A DNA stretch of 64,000 bases from Ectothiorhodospiraceae bacterium (GCA_020831845.1 JAFIFV010000146.1:94245-158244), one strand, 5' to 3'; shown: positions 35,175-43,783, numbered from the stretch's first letter. Notes: generated from the letters alone by a model not told the origin. Translations and numbers: made by a program.

Positions 35175-36536
35175 TCAGCCCACGGACGGCAGGCCGGACA
35201 GCGCCATGGCGCCTTCCGCCTCGTCGTATTCCTGATCTTCCAGCTTGCCGGCCAGGAAGTCGGTGTAGGCCTGCATGTCGAAGTTGCCGTGGCCGCAGAG
35301 GTTGAACAGGATGCTCTTCGCCTCGCCGGACTCGCGGCAGCGCAGCGCCTCGTCGATGGTGGCCTTGACTGCATGGTTGGCTTCAGGGGCGGGAATGATG
35401 CCTTCCGCGCGGGCGAACTGCAGTCCGGCTTCGAAGCACTCGGTCTGATGGTAGGCGCGCGGCTGGATATAACCAAGATGGGTCAGATGACTGATCTGCG
35501 GCGCCATGCCGTGGTAGCGCAGGCCGCCGGCATGGAAGCCCGGAGGGACGAAGCTGGAGCCCAGCGTATGCATCTTGGTCAGCGGCGTCAGGTGACCGGT
35601 GTCTCCGAAGTCGTAGGCGAACTTGCCGCGGGTGAGGGTGGGGCAGGCCGCTGGTTCCACGGCGACGATGTCCACCTTCCTGCCGCCCCGCAGTTGCTCT
35701 CCCAGGAACGGGAACACGATACCGGCGAAATTGCTCCCGCCGCCGGTGCAGCCGATGATCATGTCGGGATAATCATCCGCCATGGCCATCTGCTCCATCG
35801 CCTCCAACCCGATCACCGTCTGGTGCAGCAGCACGTGATTCAGCACGCTGCCCAGAGCGTACTTGGTGTCGTCCCGCTGCACCGCCATTTCCACGGCCTC
35901 GCTGATGGCGATGCCCAGGCTTCCGGTGCTGTCCGGGTTTTTCGCCAGGATCGCGCGCCCGGCCTCGGTGGTGTTGCTGGGGCTGGCGATGCAGGTGGCG
36001 CCGAAGCTCTCCATGAACGCGCGCCGGTAGGGCTTCTGGTTGAAGCTTACCTTCACCATGTAGACGGCGATCTCCAGGCCGAACAGCGCGCCGGCCAGGG
36101 CCAGCGAGGAACCCCACTGGCCCGCGCCGGTTTCCGTGGTGATGCGCTTCACGCCTTCCTGCTGGTTGTAGAAGGCCTGGGGGATGGCGGTATTGGGCTT
36201 GTGGCTGCCCGCTGGGCTGACGCCCTCGTACTTGTAATAGATGCGTGCCGGCGTGCCCAGTGCCTGTTCCAGGCGCCGTGCCCGGTACAGCGGCGACGGG
36301 CGCCACTGCCGGTAGACGTCCCGCACCGGCTCCGGGATCTCGATCTCGCGTTCCGTGCTCATCTCCTGCTGTATCACCGCCTGCGGGAACAGCGGGGCCA
36401 GATCGTCCGGGCCCACGGGCTGCTTGGTGCCGGGGTGGAGCACGGGGGCCATGGGCTCTGGCAAGTCGGCGTTGATGTTGTACCAGGCTTTCGGCAGCCG
36501 GCTCTCATCCAGCAGATACTTGACGGTGTCGCTCAT
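35175..36536 (-). CDS. trpB2: TrpB2-type tryptophan synthase beta-like PLP enzyme
   Basis: The 453-aa protein matches the TrpB2 class rather than classic TrpB. It has an N-terminal extension ([22 protein letters not shown]), PLP lysine K113 in GSHKPN, phosphate loop [10 protein letters not shown] and C-terminal CGHGNFD. TrpB2 makes tryptophan from serine and indole without TrpA. No other trp genes are nearby; the association with a transporter, Lrp regulator and hydrolase suggests a salvage or catabolic role. A long palindrome lies just upstream of the start. Confidence 0.94.
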   Translation of the reverse strand: MSDTVKYLLDESRLPKAWYNINADLPEPMAPVLHPGTKQPVGPDDLAPLFPQAVIQQEMSTEREIEIPEPVRDVYRQWRPSPLYRARRLEQALGTPARIYYKYEGVSPAGSHKPNTAIPQAFYNQQEGVKRITTETGAGQWGSSLALAGALFGLEIAVYMVKVSFNQKPYRRAFMESFGATCIASPSNTTEAGRAILAKNPDSTGSLGIAISEAVEMAVQRDDTKYALGSVLNHVLLHQTVIGLEAMEQMAMADDYPDMIIGCTGGGSNFAGIVFPFLGEQLRGGRKVDIVAVEPAACPTLTRGKFAYDFGDTGHLTPLTKMHTLGSSFVPPGFHAGGLRYHGMAPQISHLTHLGYIQPRAYHQTECFEAGLQFARAEGIIPAPEANHAVKATIDEALRCRESGEAKSILFNLCGHGNFDMQAYTDFLAGKLEDQEYDEAEGAMALSGLPSVG

Positions 36537-36550
36537 GATCCCCCCGTTAC

Positions 36551-36596
36551 GGAAACGTTGATCGGTTCTCGCGCGCGAAAACCGATCAACGTTTCC
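36551..36596. repeat. 46-bp near-perfect palindrome
   Basis: Two 23-nt arms (GGAAACGTTGATCGGTT plus CTCGCG, and its complement) match with one mismatch and no spacer. It lies eight bases after the stop of the outer-membrane gene and 15 bases before trpB2. The ends resemble the GGAARCRYTGA repeat family. No T-run follows, so it is more likely a repeat than a simple terminator. Confidence 0.85.
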
Positions 36597-36604
36597 TTGT
36601 TAGT

Positions 36605-37114
36605 TTATGGAAGTCGTACCTCGATGCTCAGCATAGCGGCGTCGAAGTCGTTTCGGAACTGGTATTCGCCTCGGACCCGGGTGAGCGGGAACACCGCCAG
36701 ACTGCCGCCCAGGGCGTAGTAGTCACCGTCGCTGTCGCCCCACTCGTAGCCGATGCGCCCGTGCAGGTCCAGCAGCGGAATGGTGGTGAACGTGGCCTGC
36801 AGGCCGAGGTCGGTATTGCTGTAGCGGTCGGTTCCGCCGTTGGTTTCAAAGCTGCCGGTTCTGCTGTAGCCGCCTTCCAGGCCCAGGCGCAGCAGCATGG
36901 GCACACGCAGCACGTCGAAGCCGCCGTAGAGGCGATAGCCGGTGCGGGAGTCGTTACTGCGGTTGTCGAAGTCGGTGTAGAGGCCGCCGACGCCACCGTA
37001 GAAGCCGCCGAAGACCGGGGTGACGCCGTCCGCCTGGGCGGCGGCGGGAACGGCCAACGCCGCCGAAACGGCCAGGGCGGCGAAGGTGTTGCGGGTACGG
37101 TTGGATTTGATCAC
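36605..37114 (-). CDS. Outer membrane beta-barrel protein (YfaZ/opacity-like)
   Basis: The 169-aa protein starts at GTG 37114 with GAGAGGA upstream and has a signal peptide (IKSNRTRNTFAALAVSAALAVPAAAQA). The mature part alternates beta-strand residues (GGFYGGVGGLYTDFDNR, GYRLYGGFDVLRV, YEWGDSDGDYYALGGSLAVF) and ends SIEVRLP. The family is not certain. A 264-bp palindromic element begins 29 bp upstream, so its promoter straddles the element edge. Confidence 0.82.
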   Translation of the reverse strand: MIKSNRTRNTFAALAVSAALAVPAAAQADGVTPVFGGFYGGVGGLYTDFDNRSNDSRTGYRLYGGFDVLRVPMLLRLGLEGGYSRTGSFETNGGTDRYSNTDLGLQATFTTIPLLDLHGRIGYEWGDSDGDYYALGGSLAVFPLTRVRGEYQFRNDFDAAMLSIEVRLP

Positions 37115-37130
37115 GAGCGTCCTCTCCCGA

Positions 37131-37159
37131 TAGATAGTGAGCAGTGTGCCGTCCCGCAA
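37131..37159 (-). promoter_or_regulatory. Predicted promoter straddling the edge of a MITE-like element
   Basis: On the minus strand TTGCGG (37154-37159, inside the terminal repeat) and TATCTA (37131-37136, outside it) are spaced by 17 bp ahead of the outer-membrane gene. Confidence 0.4.
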
Positions 37160-37406
37160 ACAACCTTGCGTTCTGCGGCCACTGGCGCCGTCGTCGCAAG
37201 GCATTGACACGCAGGCGTAGCGAGCTACGGCAAGTGGCAATAACACAGCGAGGGCGGCGCCAGTGGCCGCCCGCAGGGAGCGTCGCATCACGTCCCTGGC
37301 GGCGTTAAGCCACCTTGACATGGAGTGACCATGCCGGCGCTGGCTTGCCTTGCCAGCAACGTGATGCAGCGCTCAGAACGTAAGGTTATTCGCGGGACGG
37401 CACACT
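37143..37406. mobile_element. 264-bp MITE-like element with 33-bp terminal inverted repeats
   Basis: The ends 37143-37175 and 37374-37406 are inverted repeats matching at 30 of 33 positions (start AGTGTGCCGTCCCGC). Inside are a perfect 16-bp inverted repeat (37175-37190 with 37255-37270), a CGTAGC-GA-GCTACG hairpin (37216-37229) and GCTGGC-GCCAGC (37339 region). It has no transposase. A target duplication is not clear. It accounts for most of the 363-bp gap upstream of the outer-membrane gene. Confidence 0.8.
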
Positions 37407-37477
37407 AGCCAGTGTAGCAATGGGATCTGTATGGCGAGACCTGTTGCCGTCTGGCTACGGCGTGGCCGGGCAACGGT

Positions 37478-38539
37478 TCAGCCCAGCGGCTCCCCGTTCT
37501 CCGCCGCCGGGATCAGCGTCTGCTCCACCAGACGGTTCAGTTGCCGGAAGTACATACCGCCGGGCGAGGGCGGGTTCGGGTCGGAGGTGATGACCACGGT
37601 CATCTCCAGGTCGGGGATCACGTACAGCATCTGGCCGCCGAAACCGCGCCCGTAGTAAACGGTGTGGCGGCCCATCTCGGTCATGAACCAGCCGTAGCCA
37701 TAGGCATGGCGCGTGAACGCCGAGTTGCTGCGCGGCGTCCAGGAGGTTTCTATCCATTCGCTGCTCAGCACCCGCTCGCCGTTCACCATGCCGTCGTTCC
37801 GGAACAGCTCGCCGAACTGCACCAGCGCCAGCGGCGAGAGCCGCATCTCGTTACCGCCCAGGTAGATGCCCTGGGGGTCCGTGGTCCACGGAGGAATGTT
37901 GATGTTCAACGGCGCGCCCAGCCAGTCCTGGGCCAGCTCCAGCGTGCTGCGGCCGGCGGCGTCGGTAAGCGCAGCGGACACCAGATGGGAGCTGCCGGTG
38001 GAATAGAGCATGCGCCCGCCCGGTTCGTCGATGAACGGGCGGGACAGGGCGTTCTCCACCCAGTCGCTGCTGGCCACCCACTGACCGTAGTTGGCCCCGG
38101 AGGTGCGCTCCAGTCCGGCCTGCATGGACAGCAGGTGGCCGATGGTGATGTCGTGCACGCGCGGGTCCGCATCCGGTGGTACCCGGTTCGCCAGCAGTTC
38201 GGTCAGCGGCTGGTCGTTGCCGGTGAGCACGCCGTGGTCGATGGCTGCGCCGACCAGCGCCGAGAGCACCGTCTTCGACACCGACTTGATGTTCGCCGGC
38301 TGATCCAGCCCCGGGCCGTTCTGATGGTGCTCGATCTCCAGTTCGCCATGACGGGCGACCACCAGGGTGTGCAGCCGTGACAGGCTCTCCGCCTCGGTGA
38401 CCGCCTGCTGGCGTAGCTCGGGATCCAGCCCGCGGGTTTCCGCCGCGGACGAGCCGCGCAACCAGTGATCCGACTGGTGCCAGGCCAGCATCAGCAGCCC
38501 CGCCAGGCCCAGCACGGCAAACGTCGATCCCGTTTTCAT
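37478..38539 (-). CDS. Serine beta-lactamase family hydrolase
   Basis: The 353-aa protein has an N-terminal signal or anchor (FAVLGLAGLLMLAWH) and the class C/esterase SxxK motif SVSK in NIKSVSKTVLSALVGAAIDHG. A Tyr motif follows in MLYSTGSSHLVSAAL, and YGRGFGGQMLYVIPDLEMTVVI marks the C-terminal box. It probably hydrolyses esters or peptides in the periplasm, and beta-lactam resistance is not implied. It lies 78 bp downstream of the acyl-CoA ligase gene on the same strand and may share its transcript. Confidence 0.9.
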   Translation of the reverse strand: MKTGSTFAVLGLAGLLMLAWHQSDHWLRGSSAAETRGLDPELRQQAVTEAESLSRLHTLVVARHGELEIEHHQNGPGLDQPANIKSVSKTVLSALVGAAIDHGVLTGNDQPLTELLANRVPPDADPRVHDITIGHLLSMQAGLERTSGANYGQWVASSDWVENALSRPFIDEPGGRMLYSTGSSHLVSAALTDAAGRSTLELAQDWLGAPLNINIPPWTTDPQGIYLGGNEMRLSPLALVQFGELFRNDGMVNGERVLSSEWIETSWTPRSNSAFTRHAYGYGWFMTEMGRHTVYYGRGFGGQMLYVIPDLEMTVVITSDPNPPSPGGMYFRQLNRLVEQTLIPAAENGEPLG

Positions 38540-38617
38540 CGTTCTGCCACCCCCCTGCGGTATCGCTGGTCGGACACTGGAATGGCGACGTTTGTTGCGT
38601 GCGGCCCGGCGCGCCCG

Positions 38618-40318
38618 TCAGGAAGTGCCGGTGGCGGCCGCTGCCGCGCGGACTTCCTCGTACAGTTCCTTTTTCGACAACTTACCCACCGGCGTACGTG
38701 GCAGCGCGTCCCGGAACTCCAGCGCATGCACCATTTCATGCTTGCCGATGCGGCTGCGCAGGAAGGCCTGCAGCTCTTCCAGCGTGAACGGCTCGGCGTC
38801 CTGCCGCAGCTTGATGTACGCCTTGGGCGACTGCCCGCGGTAGTCGTCCGGCACGCCGATCACCGAGACTTCCTCCACCGCCGGGTGCTCGTAGATGGCT
38901 TCCTCGATATTGCGCGGATAAACGTTGTAGCCGCTGCAGATGATCATGTCCTTGGTCCGGTCCACGATGTACACGTAGCCGTCGGCGTCCATGTGGGCCA
39001 CGTCGCCGGTGCGGAAATAGCCGTCCTCGGTCATGGCCTCCGCCGTGGCGTCCGGGCGGTTCCAGTAACCGCGCATCACGTTCGGCCCGGCGATGCACAG
39101 CTCGCCGCGCTCGCCGGGCGGCATCTCGCCGTCCGAGCCGTCCAGCGGGGCGATCTTCAGCCGCACCCCGGGCACCGGAATGCCGCAGGAACCCGCCCGG
39201 GGTTCCGCCCCCTGCGGCGTGAACGTGCCGGTGGCCGTGGTTTCCGTCATGCCCCAGCCTTCCTTCACCCGGCAGCCGGACAGGCGCTGGAAATGCTGCT
39301 GGATCTCCAGCGGCAGCGGCGCGCCGCCGGAATTGCACATTTTCAGCGAGGACAGGTCGTGGTCGGCCGTGGCCGGGTGGTTCAACAGCGCGGTGAACAT
39401 GGTGGGTACGGCCGGGAAGACGGTTATGCGGCTATTGCTGATTTCACGCAGCGCGGCCACCGGGTCGAACCTGGGGTGCAGATGCAGCGCGGCACCCTGG
39501 CGCAGACCGAACAGCATGTTCACGGTAATGGCGTAGATATGAAACGGCGGCAAGACGGCGAGTACGCGCTCCTCACCCGGCGTCAGCGTGGTGCTCAGCG
39601 CCTGCACGAGCTGGTCGCAGGCGGCTGTGAGATTGCCATGGGTGAGCATGGCGCCCTTGGGAGCGCCGGTGGTCCCGCCGGTGTACTGCAGCACGGCGAC
39701 GGATTCGGCCCCGGGCTCGGTCGTCGGTTCCTCCATCGGCTCGTTGTGCGACAGGAGCCAGGCGAACGTTCTGTGCCGGTCGTCGACGGCCACCTGGGCC
39801 ATTTGCCCGCTCCCGCTCAACTGGTCGTGCACCGCCTCCGGATCGGCCGTCATCTCCGCCATGCTGCCCACGACCAGCGTGGACAGTCGGGTGGTGTCCA
39901 GCAGCGCCGCCATCTGCGGGTACAGCGTCGCCAGATCCAGCGTCACCATGACCTCGGTCTGGCTGTCGGCGATCTTGTGCTCCAGCGTGCGCGCCGCATC
40001 CAGCGGCGAATAATTCACCACCGTGCCGCCGGCCTGCAGCACGCCGAAGAAGCTGATGATGTAATGGGGTGTATTGGGCAGGAACAGACCTACATGGACG
40101 CCCGGCTTGACCCCGAGGCGGCGGAAACCGGCAGCAGCGCACTCGGTCAGCCGCTTCAGTTCGGCGTAGCTGATATTCCTGCCCATGAACGCCAGCGCGG
40201 TACGGTCCGGCCAATGGCGTGCGGAATCCGCCAGCATCTGGTAGACAGGCTGGTGACTGTGGTTTAGTTCCCAGGCCATGCCTTCGGGATAGGACGCGAT
40301 CCATGGGTAGTTGCTCAA
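38618..40318 (-). CDS. Long-chain fatty acid--CoA ligase (AMP-forming)
   Basis: The 566-aa acyl-CoA synthetase has P-loop YTGGTTGAPKGAM, A5 motif GWGMTETTATGT, A7/A8 YFRTGDVAHMD and DRTKDMIICSGYNVYP, and A10 Lys in PRTPVGKLSKKEL. It activates fatty acids to acyl-CoA at the membrane. The start is an unusual TTG at 40318, well supported by AAGGAGGAG upstream; an internal ATG at 40279 has only a weak site. Confidence 0.94.
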   Translation of the reverse strand: MSNYPWIASYPEGMAWELNHSHQPVYQMLADSARHWPDRTALAFMGRNISYAELKRLTECAAAGFRRLGVKPGVHVGLFLPNTPHYIISFFGVLQAGGTVVNYSPLDAARTLEHKIADSQTEVMVTLDLATLYPQMAALLDTTRLSTLVVGSMAEMTADPEAVHDQLSGSGQMAQVAVDDRHRTFAWLLSHNEPMEEPTTEPGAESVAVLQYTGGTTGAPKGAMLTHGNLTAACDQLVQALSTTLTPGEERVLAVLPPFHIYAITVNMLFGLRQGAALHLHPRFDPVAALREISNSRITVFPAVPTMFTALLNHPATADHDLSSLKMCNSGGAPLPLEIQQHFQRLSGCRVKEGWGMTETTATGTFTPQGAEPRAGSCGIPVPGVRLKIAPLDGSDGEMPPGERGELCIAGPNVMRGYWNRPDATAEAMTEDGYFRTGDVAHMDADGYVYIVDRTKDMIICSGYNVYPRNIEEAIYEHPAVEEVSVIGVPDDYRGQSPKAYIKLRQDAEPFTLEELQAFLRSRIGKHEMVHALEFRDALPRTPVGKLSKKELYEEVRAAAAATGTS

Positions 40319-40402
40319 GCCTGCTCCTCCTTCGTTCTATGCTTGTTGTCATGAGTCCGGCGGTAGCGGGGTGGGGCCGCCAGTCATTCGTTCGATACTA
40401 GC

Positions 40403-40544
40403 CTTCTCGAGGATATTGTCATGTCTCAGCGTTGTTGTGCAGCTTGTCCGCAGGGCACGCGGGCCCCGGAGCGGTTATTTCACGACGAGCGGGCGCAATG
40501 CCGCTGACAGGCGGCCACCGAGACATGACAATATCCCCGAGAAG
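40403..40544. mobile_element. 142-bp MITE-like element with 25-bp terminal inverted repeats
   Basis: CTTCTCGAGGATATTGTCAT at 40403 and onward through 40427 is repeated in inverted form at 40520-40544 with one mismatch in 25. It has no coding capacity. It lies in the divergent promoter region between the acyl-CoA ligase and the EamA permease, so it may carry promoter signals. It is unrelated in sequence to the 37 kb element. Confidence 0.8.
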
Positions 40545-40610
40545 CTTCGTTATGACCGATAAACCCCGCCGGATCGTCCCAGCTCCCGGTACGTGGGACA
40601 CCACCGCCTG

Positions 40611-41456
40611 ATGAGCGCGTCCCGGTTGTTTCTCGTGACCTCGCTGGCCATGCTGGCCTTCGCCGCCAATTCCGTGTTGGCCCGCGTCGCGCTCTCGCAG
40701 ACCGCGATCGACCCCGCCACCTTCACCGCCGTCCGCATCGTCACCGGTGCCATGGCGCTGTGGCTGATCGTCCGCCTGCAGATGGGGCCGCCCAGGCCCG
40801 GTGCCGGAAACTGGGTATCCGCGTCCGCACTGTTTGTCTACGCCGCGGGCTTCTCGCTGGCCTACGTGACGCTGGATACCGGTATCGGTGCACTGATCCT
40901 GTTCGGCGCTGTCCAGGCCACCATGATCGGGGCGGGTCTCTGGGCCGGAGAGCGACTGCGCGGCCTGCAGACGCTCGGTTTCGTGATCTCCATGGCCGGG
41001 CTGGTGTACCTGCTGGCGCCGGGGGCCGTGGCGCCGTCGCCGCTGGGTGCGGCATTCATGCTGCTGTCGGGGATGGCCTGGGGAGTGTATTCCCTGCGGG
41101 GCCGCGGCAATACCGACCCTGTCATGACCACGGCGGGCAATTTTCTCCGGGCCGTGCCGTTCGCCGTCGGGCTGTTTCTGCTGGGGCTGCCCTGGTTGTC
41201 GGTAGATGCCGCCGGGCTGTTCTACGCCGTGCTCTCCGGCGCCGTGGCCTCCGGCATGGGTTACGTGGTCTGGTACACCGTGCTGCCAAGCCTGAAGGCC
41301 ATGCAGGCCGCCATTGCACAGCTCAGCGTGCCGGTCATAGCCGCCGTGGCCGGCGTGATACTGCTGGCCGAACCGCTTAGCTGGCGACTGGCGGTGTCGG
41401 CCGTGGCCATACTGGGGGGCATCGGCCTGGTGGTTTGGAAGCGGGAGCGTAGGTAG
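40611..41456 (+). CDS. EamA (DMT superfamily) permease
   Basis: The 281-aa, ten-helix permease begins SRLFLVTSLAMLAFAANSVLARVAL and has the second EamA repeat near AAFMLLSGMAWGVYSL. Several residues (SMAWGVYSLRGR, GMGYVVWYTVLPSL) match the subgroup annotated as amino-acid or metabolite exporters. ATG at 40611 is chosen; GTG at 40593 is possible, and neither has a strong ribosome site. It is the last plus-strand gene before the minus-strand accessory island. Confidence 0.9.
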   Translation: MSASRLFLVTSLAMLAFAANSVLARVALSQTAIDPATFTAVRIVTGAMALWLIVRLQMGPPRPGAGNWVSASALFVYAAGFSLAYVTLDTGIGALILFGAVQATMIGAGLWAGERLRGLQTLGFVISMAGLVYLLAPGAVAPSPLGAAFMLLSGMAWGVYSLRGRGNTDPVMTTAGNFLRAVPFAVGLFLLGLPWLSVDAAGLFYAVLSGAVASGMGYVVWYTVLPSLKAMQAAIAQLSVPVIAAVAGVILLAEPLSWRLAVSAVAILGGIGLVVWKRERR

Positions 41457-41494
41457 ATGGGCCAGAGCCAGCGGCGGAGGGATTGCTTGTATTC

Positions 41495-41647
41495 GATAAA
41501 CGACGCAGCTCCCGGAGCTTCCAGCGTCCTCTGCTCCGGTCTGGTTTGAAGTTCATTTTCGAGACATTGGTCCAGCACGCGGGTTGCGGTCCGTACTTGC
41601 GCCGTAGACCCCAAGGTAGCGCTGAAGTATTCACGCTGCCGCGTTAC
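41495..41647 (-). other. Possible long attC-like site at the distal end of the island
   Basis: On the minus strand the stop codon of the last island gene is part of CCGTAACG, and about 150 bases on lies CGTTTATC. AACG/CGTT and GCAGC/GCTGC pair across the ends. The interior pairs poorly, so this is only a weak candidate for a long (VCR-sized) attC. Confidence 0.25.
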
Positions 41648-42216
41648 GGCTCTGCAGAAAGCTCCTCATACAGCTGGAGCATCCACAAGGCCGGTGCCTC
41701 GTCCATCGTGGTAAAGGCGATGTACCCAGCCTCATTGAGAGCAATAACCGTTCGAGCGCGTGCCTCATCTTCCGTTGAACCCAGGACGTAGACCTCGACG
41801 TTTCCGGGGGCGAAGTTTCTTATCAGATCATCCCTCTCACCGGGCTCGCCGCCCAGGAACTTGCGCACGTTCTCTCGGGGGCCGGCGTGGATGGTCATAT
41901 GCCAATGGCATGCGTTGCTCCTTTGGTCCAGGTCATGTTCCTGCAATTCCAAGGCAGGCATGGTCCACGCTTTCATCACGATATCGCCGTGGGCGCTGTA
42001 ATCAGCCCGGGCGACCCGGAAGAAGCGCGGGATCGGAAACGTTCCGTTCAATGCCTCTACAAAGTAGAAACCGTGTGGATCGCCCTCGAGCAAATCCTCG
42101 CCTGCGCGCTCCATTTCAGTACAGACGGCCGTTTCGGGAAAGTCGTCCGATGCATGCGCAGGTGGAGCGGAAGCCAGAACAAGAATGACCAGCAGCCTGG
42201 TGAAGGGCCTTTTCAT
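41644..42216 (-). CDS. Secreted protein, paralogue B of a duplicated family near hcp
   Basis: The 190-aa protein has a signal peptide (MKRPFTRLLVILVLASAPPAHA). It is clearly paralogous to the gene at 43183-43752. Shared features include VCTEMERAGEDLLEGDPHGFYFVEALNGTFPIPRFF, the CHWHMTI region and the end ALWMLQLYEELSAEP. No known family is recognised. In the hcp context I infer a periplasmic immunity-type role. The ATG at 42216 lacks a strong ribosome site, but it begins 18 bp after the upstream stop, so it is probably coupled. Confidence 0.78.
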   Translation of the reverse strand: MKRPFTRLLVILVLASAPPAHASDDFPETAVCTEMERAGEDLLEGDPHGFYFVEALNGTFPIPRFFRVARADYSAHGDIVMKAWTMPALELQEHDLDQRSNACHWHMTIHAGPRENVRKFLGGEPGERDDLIRNFAPGNVEVYVLGSTEDEARARTVIALNEAGYIAFTTMDEAPALWMLQLYEELSAEP

Positions 42217-42234
42217 CGTGAGCACACTAATCTT

Positions 42235-42792
42235 TTACCCATCGCCGTCGTAGGGGATGCGGCAATGGTCCAGTGCGTCGTCCAGCGCAACGGCCAGAAG
42301 GTCCAGGTTCTGGCCATCCAGGTCTCTGCCGAATGCCAGCAATACGAAATCATCATGTAGCGCGATATGCAGCAGCGCATGTTGCGTCTCGCCAAACGTG
42401 GCCCCGTTGAATCGAATATACTCTCGGCCATTGAATTGGACGGTGCTGACCTCAGCCACGTCAAAAAAGGTTTCCTCGAGGATGAGCCGTTCGAAATTGT
42501 CGGCTATAGCCTTTTCCCGAGCCTTGGGCCGCATCCCGGCCATATCGTCCACCACGCCCAGCGGCAGGTCCTCGTCGTTGTACCGCATGGCCATGACGTT
42601 GATTGGGAGGCCATCCTTCTCTGGCGCCGTCAGGAATGACACGCGGGAGAAGCCGTTCGCTTCCTGCACTTCCTGAATGCGCGTCACTTTTCCATCTTCG
42701 CACTCTAGATGGAGATCAGTTGCGGGCCCCGCAGCATGGCTGGCCGAAACGGCGGAGGATAAGATCAGAGTTGTGATAATAGGCTGGAGCAT
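42235..42792 (-). CDS. Secreted protein of unknown function, hcp island
   Basis: The 185-aa protein has a signal peptide (MLQPIITTLILSSAVSASHA) followed by a soluble domain (LHLECEDGKVTRIQEVQEANGFSRVSF ... EYIRFNGATFGETQHALLHIALHDDFVLLAFGRD). The family is not recognised. Its 89-bp upstream leader closely resembles that of hcp, implying shared control. AAGGAAG precedes the ATG. It may be a second immunity or accessory protein. Confidence 0.75.
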   Translation of the reverse strand: MLQPIITTLILSSAVSASHAAGPATDLHLECEDGKVTRIQEVQEANGFSRVSFLTAPEKDGLPINVMAMRYNDEDLPLGVVDDMAGMRPKAREKAIADNFERLILEETFFDVAEVSTVQFNGREYIRFNGATFGETQHALLHIALHDDFVLLAFGRDLDGQNLDLLAVALDDALDHCRIPYDGDG

Positions 42793-42798
42793 ATGGTC

Positions 42799-42887
42799 CA
42801 CTTCCTTGTGAATTGAACACAGCCGTACGCGCACGCCGCAGACTGGCAAACTCAGCACCAGATAAGGGAAGTCGCCTTTCCCGGCGA
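42799..42887 (-). repeat. Leader copy 2 (shared with hcp upstream region)
   Basis: These 89 bp just upstream of the 42235 gene align without gaps to 44871-44959 upstream of hcp. About 31 of the first 40 positions match, including GCCGTACG, and GGGAAGTCG matches near the far end. The element adjoins the start codon region in both places, so it probably carries the promoter and ribosome site. Confidence 0.7.
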
Positions 42888-43112
42888 TCATCTGTCTCGT
42901 CCAGAGGGCTTGCCTTTACCCTCTATGCGTCCGTAGATGGGACCGCCGACCACGATTGCGGCAACCAGGACCAGCAGCCCGACGATGAACGACGACGACA
43001 AAAGCCAGGCGATTGCGGCAAGGGCGAACGCGGTTATCGCCAGGAACTGACCGAAAAACTCCGCAGCGAGGTACCGGGCGCTACGCCCCAACCACCCCAG
43101 AAACGATGTCAT
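42888..43112 (-). CDS. Small membrane protein, hcp island
   Basis: The 74-aa protein is mostly hydrophobic. Two helices fall at about residues 14-36 and 38-58 (FLAITAFALAAIAWLLSSSFIVGLLVLVAAIVVGG), and the tail is basic (GRIEGKGKPSGRDR). GGAGGG lies 10 bases before the ATG. It is placed between the two paralogous secreted proteins. Function is unknown; a membrane immunity or accessory role is possible. Confidence 0.6.
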   Translation of the reverse strand: MTSFLGWLGRSARYLAAEFFGQFLAITAFALAAIAWLLSSSFIVGLLVLVAAIVVGGPIYGRIEGKGKPSGRDR

Positions 43113-43182
43113 CGGCAAACACCCTCCAGCCGCACGTTCTCTGGGCGGGAGCAGAACTCCTTCAACTCCGGGCGAAAGCCGG

Positions 43183-43752
43183 TCATGGCTCCACAGAAAG
43201 CTCCTCATAAAGCCGAAGCAGCCACAGTGCCTTGTTCGCATCTCGCTGAGTAAAGCTGATATGGCGCCTTTCGTCGTGCGCGATCACGGTGGAAACCGAC
43301 TCCACGTCTTGCAGCCGAACGTGGATCACCCGCAGTCTCGGTGTTGAGTACTCGGCAATTAGCTCGTGGCCTCCGCTGGTCCCTTCGATAATTGAAGACA
43401 CGTTCTCCACCGGCCCATAAGAGATCGTCATGGTCCAGTCGCACACGTTCGAGTGAGCGTGGATATCCATGCTTTCCAGCTCCTCATGCTCTTCGTAAGG
43501 AAGTGCCCAGCCCGTGAGCCGGATGTCTCCGCTACCCTCCACTCCCGACACGACGAAGAATCGCGGGATGGGAAACGTTCCTTGCAGGGCATCAACAAAA
43601 TAGAAGCTGTGCGGGTCACCCCGGAGCATGTCTTCTCCCACCCTTTCCATTTCAGGGCAGACGTTGGTTTGAGGAAGTCCTCCGGACGCGTGCAATACTG
43701 GAAAAATCGCGAAAAGAGAAATCACAAAAGTACTTAAAAGGAATGGTTTCAT
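43183..43752 (-). CDS. Secreted protein, paralogue A of a duplicated family near hcp
   Basis: The 189-aa protein has a signal peptide (MKPFLLSTFVISLFAIFPVLHAS). It shares with the 41644 gene the blocks VCPEMERVGEDMLRGDPHSFYFVDALQGTFPIPRFFVV, VCDWTMTI and ALWLLRLYEELSVEP. Both keep two conserved Cys. It directly follows the unknown protein downstream of hcp (31 bp gap), the usual place of an immunity gene. No known family is recognised; the duplication is clear. Confidence 0.8.
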   Translation of the reverse strand: MKPFLLSTFVISLFAIFPVLHASGGLPQTNVCPEMERVGEDMLRGDPHSFYFVDALQGTFPIPRFFVVSGVEGSGDIRLTGWALPYEEHEELESMDIHAHSNVCDWTMTISYGPVENVSSIIEGTSGGHELIAEYSTPRLRVIHVRLQDVESVSTVIAHDERRHISFTQRDANKALWLLRLYEELSVEP

Positions 43753-43783
43753 CACAGGCTCTCAAGGATCAGTTGCCGACAAG

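Noticed and set aside
37115..37321. N-terminal extension of the outer-membrane protein into the 264-bp element
   Set aside because: The extension is encoded by the palindromic element; the GTG at 37114 has a good ribosome site and gives a proper signal peptide.
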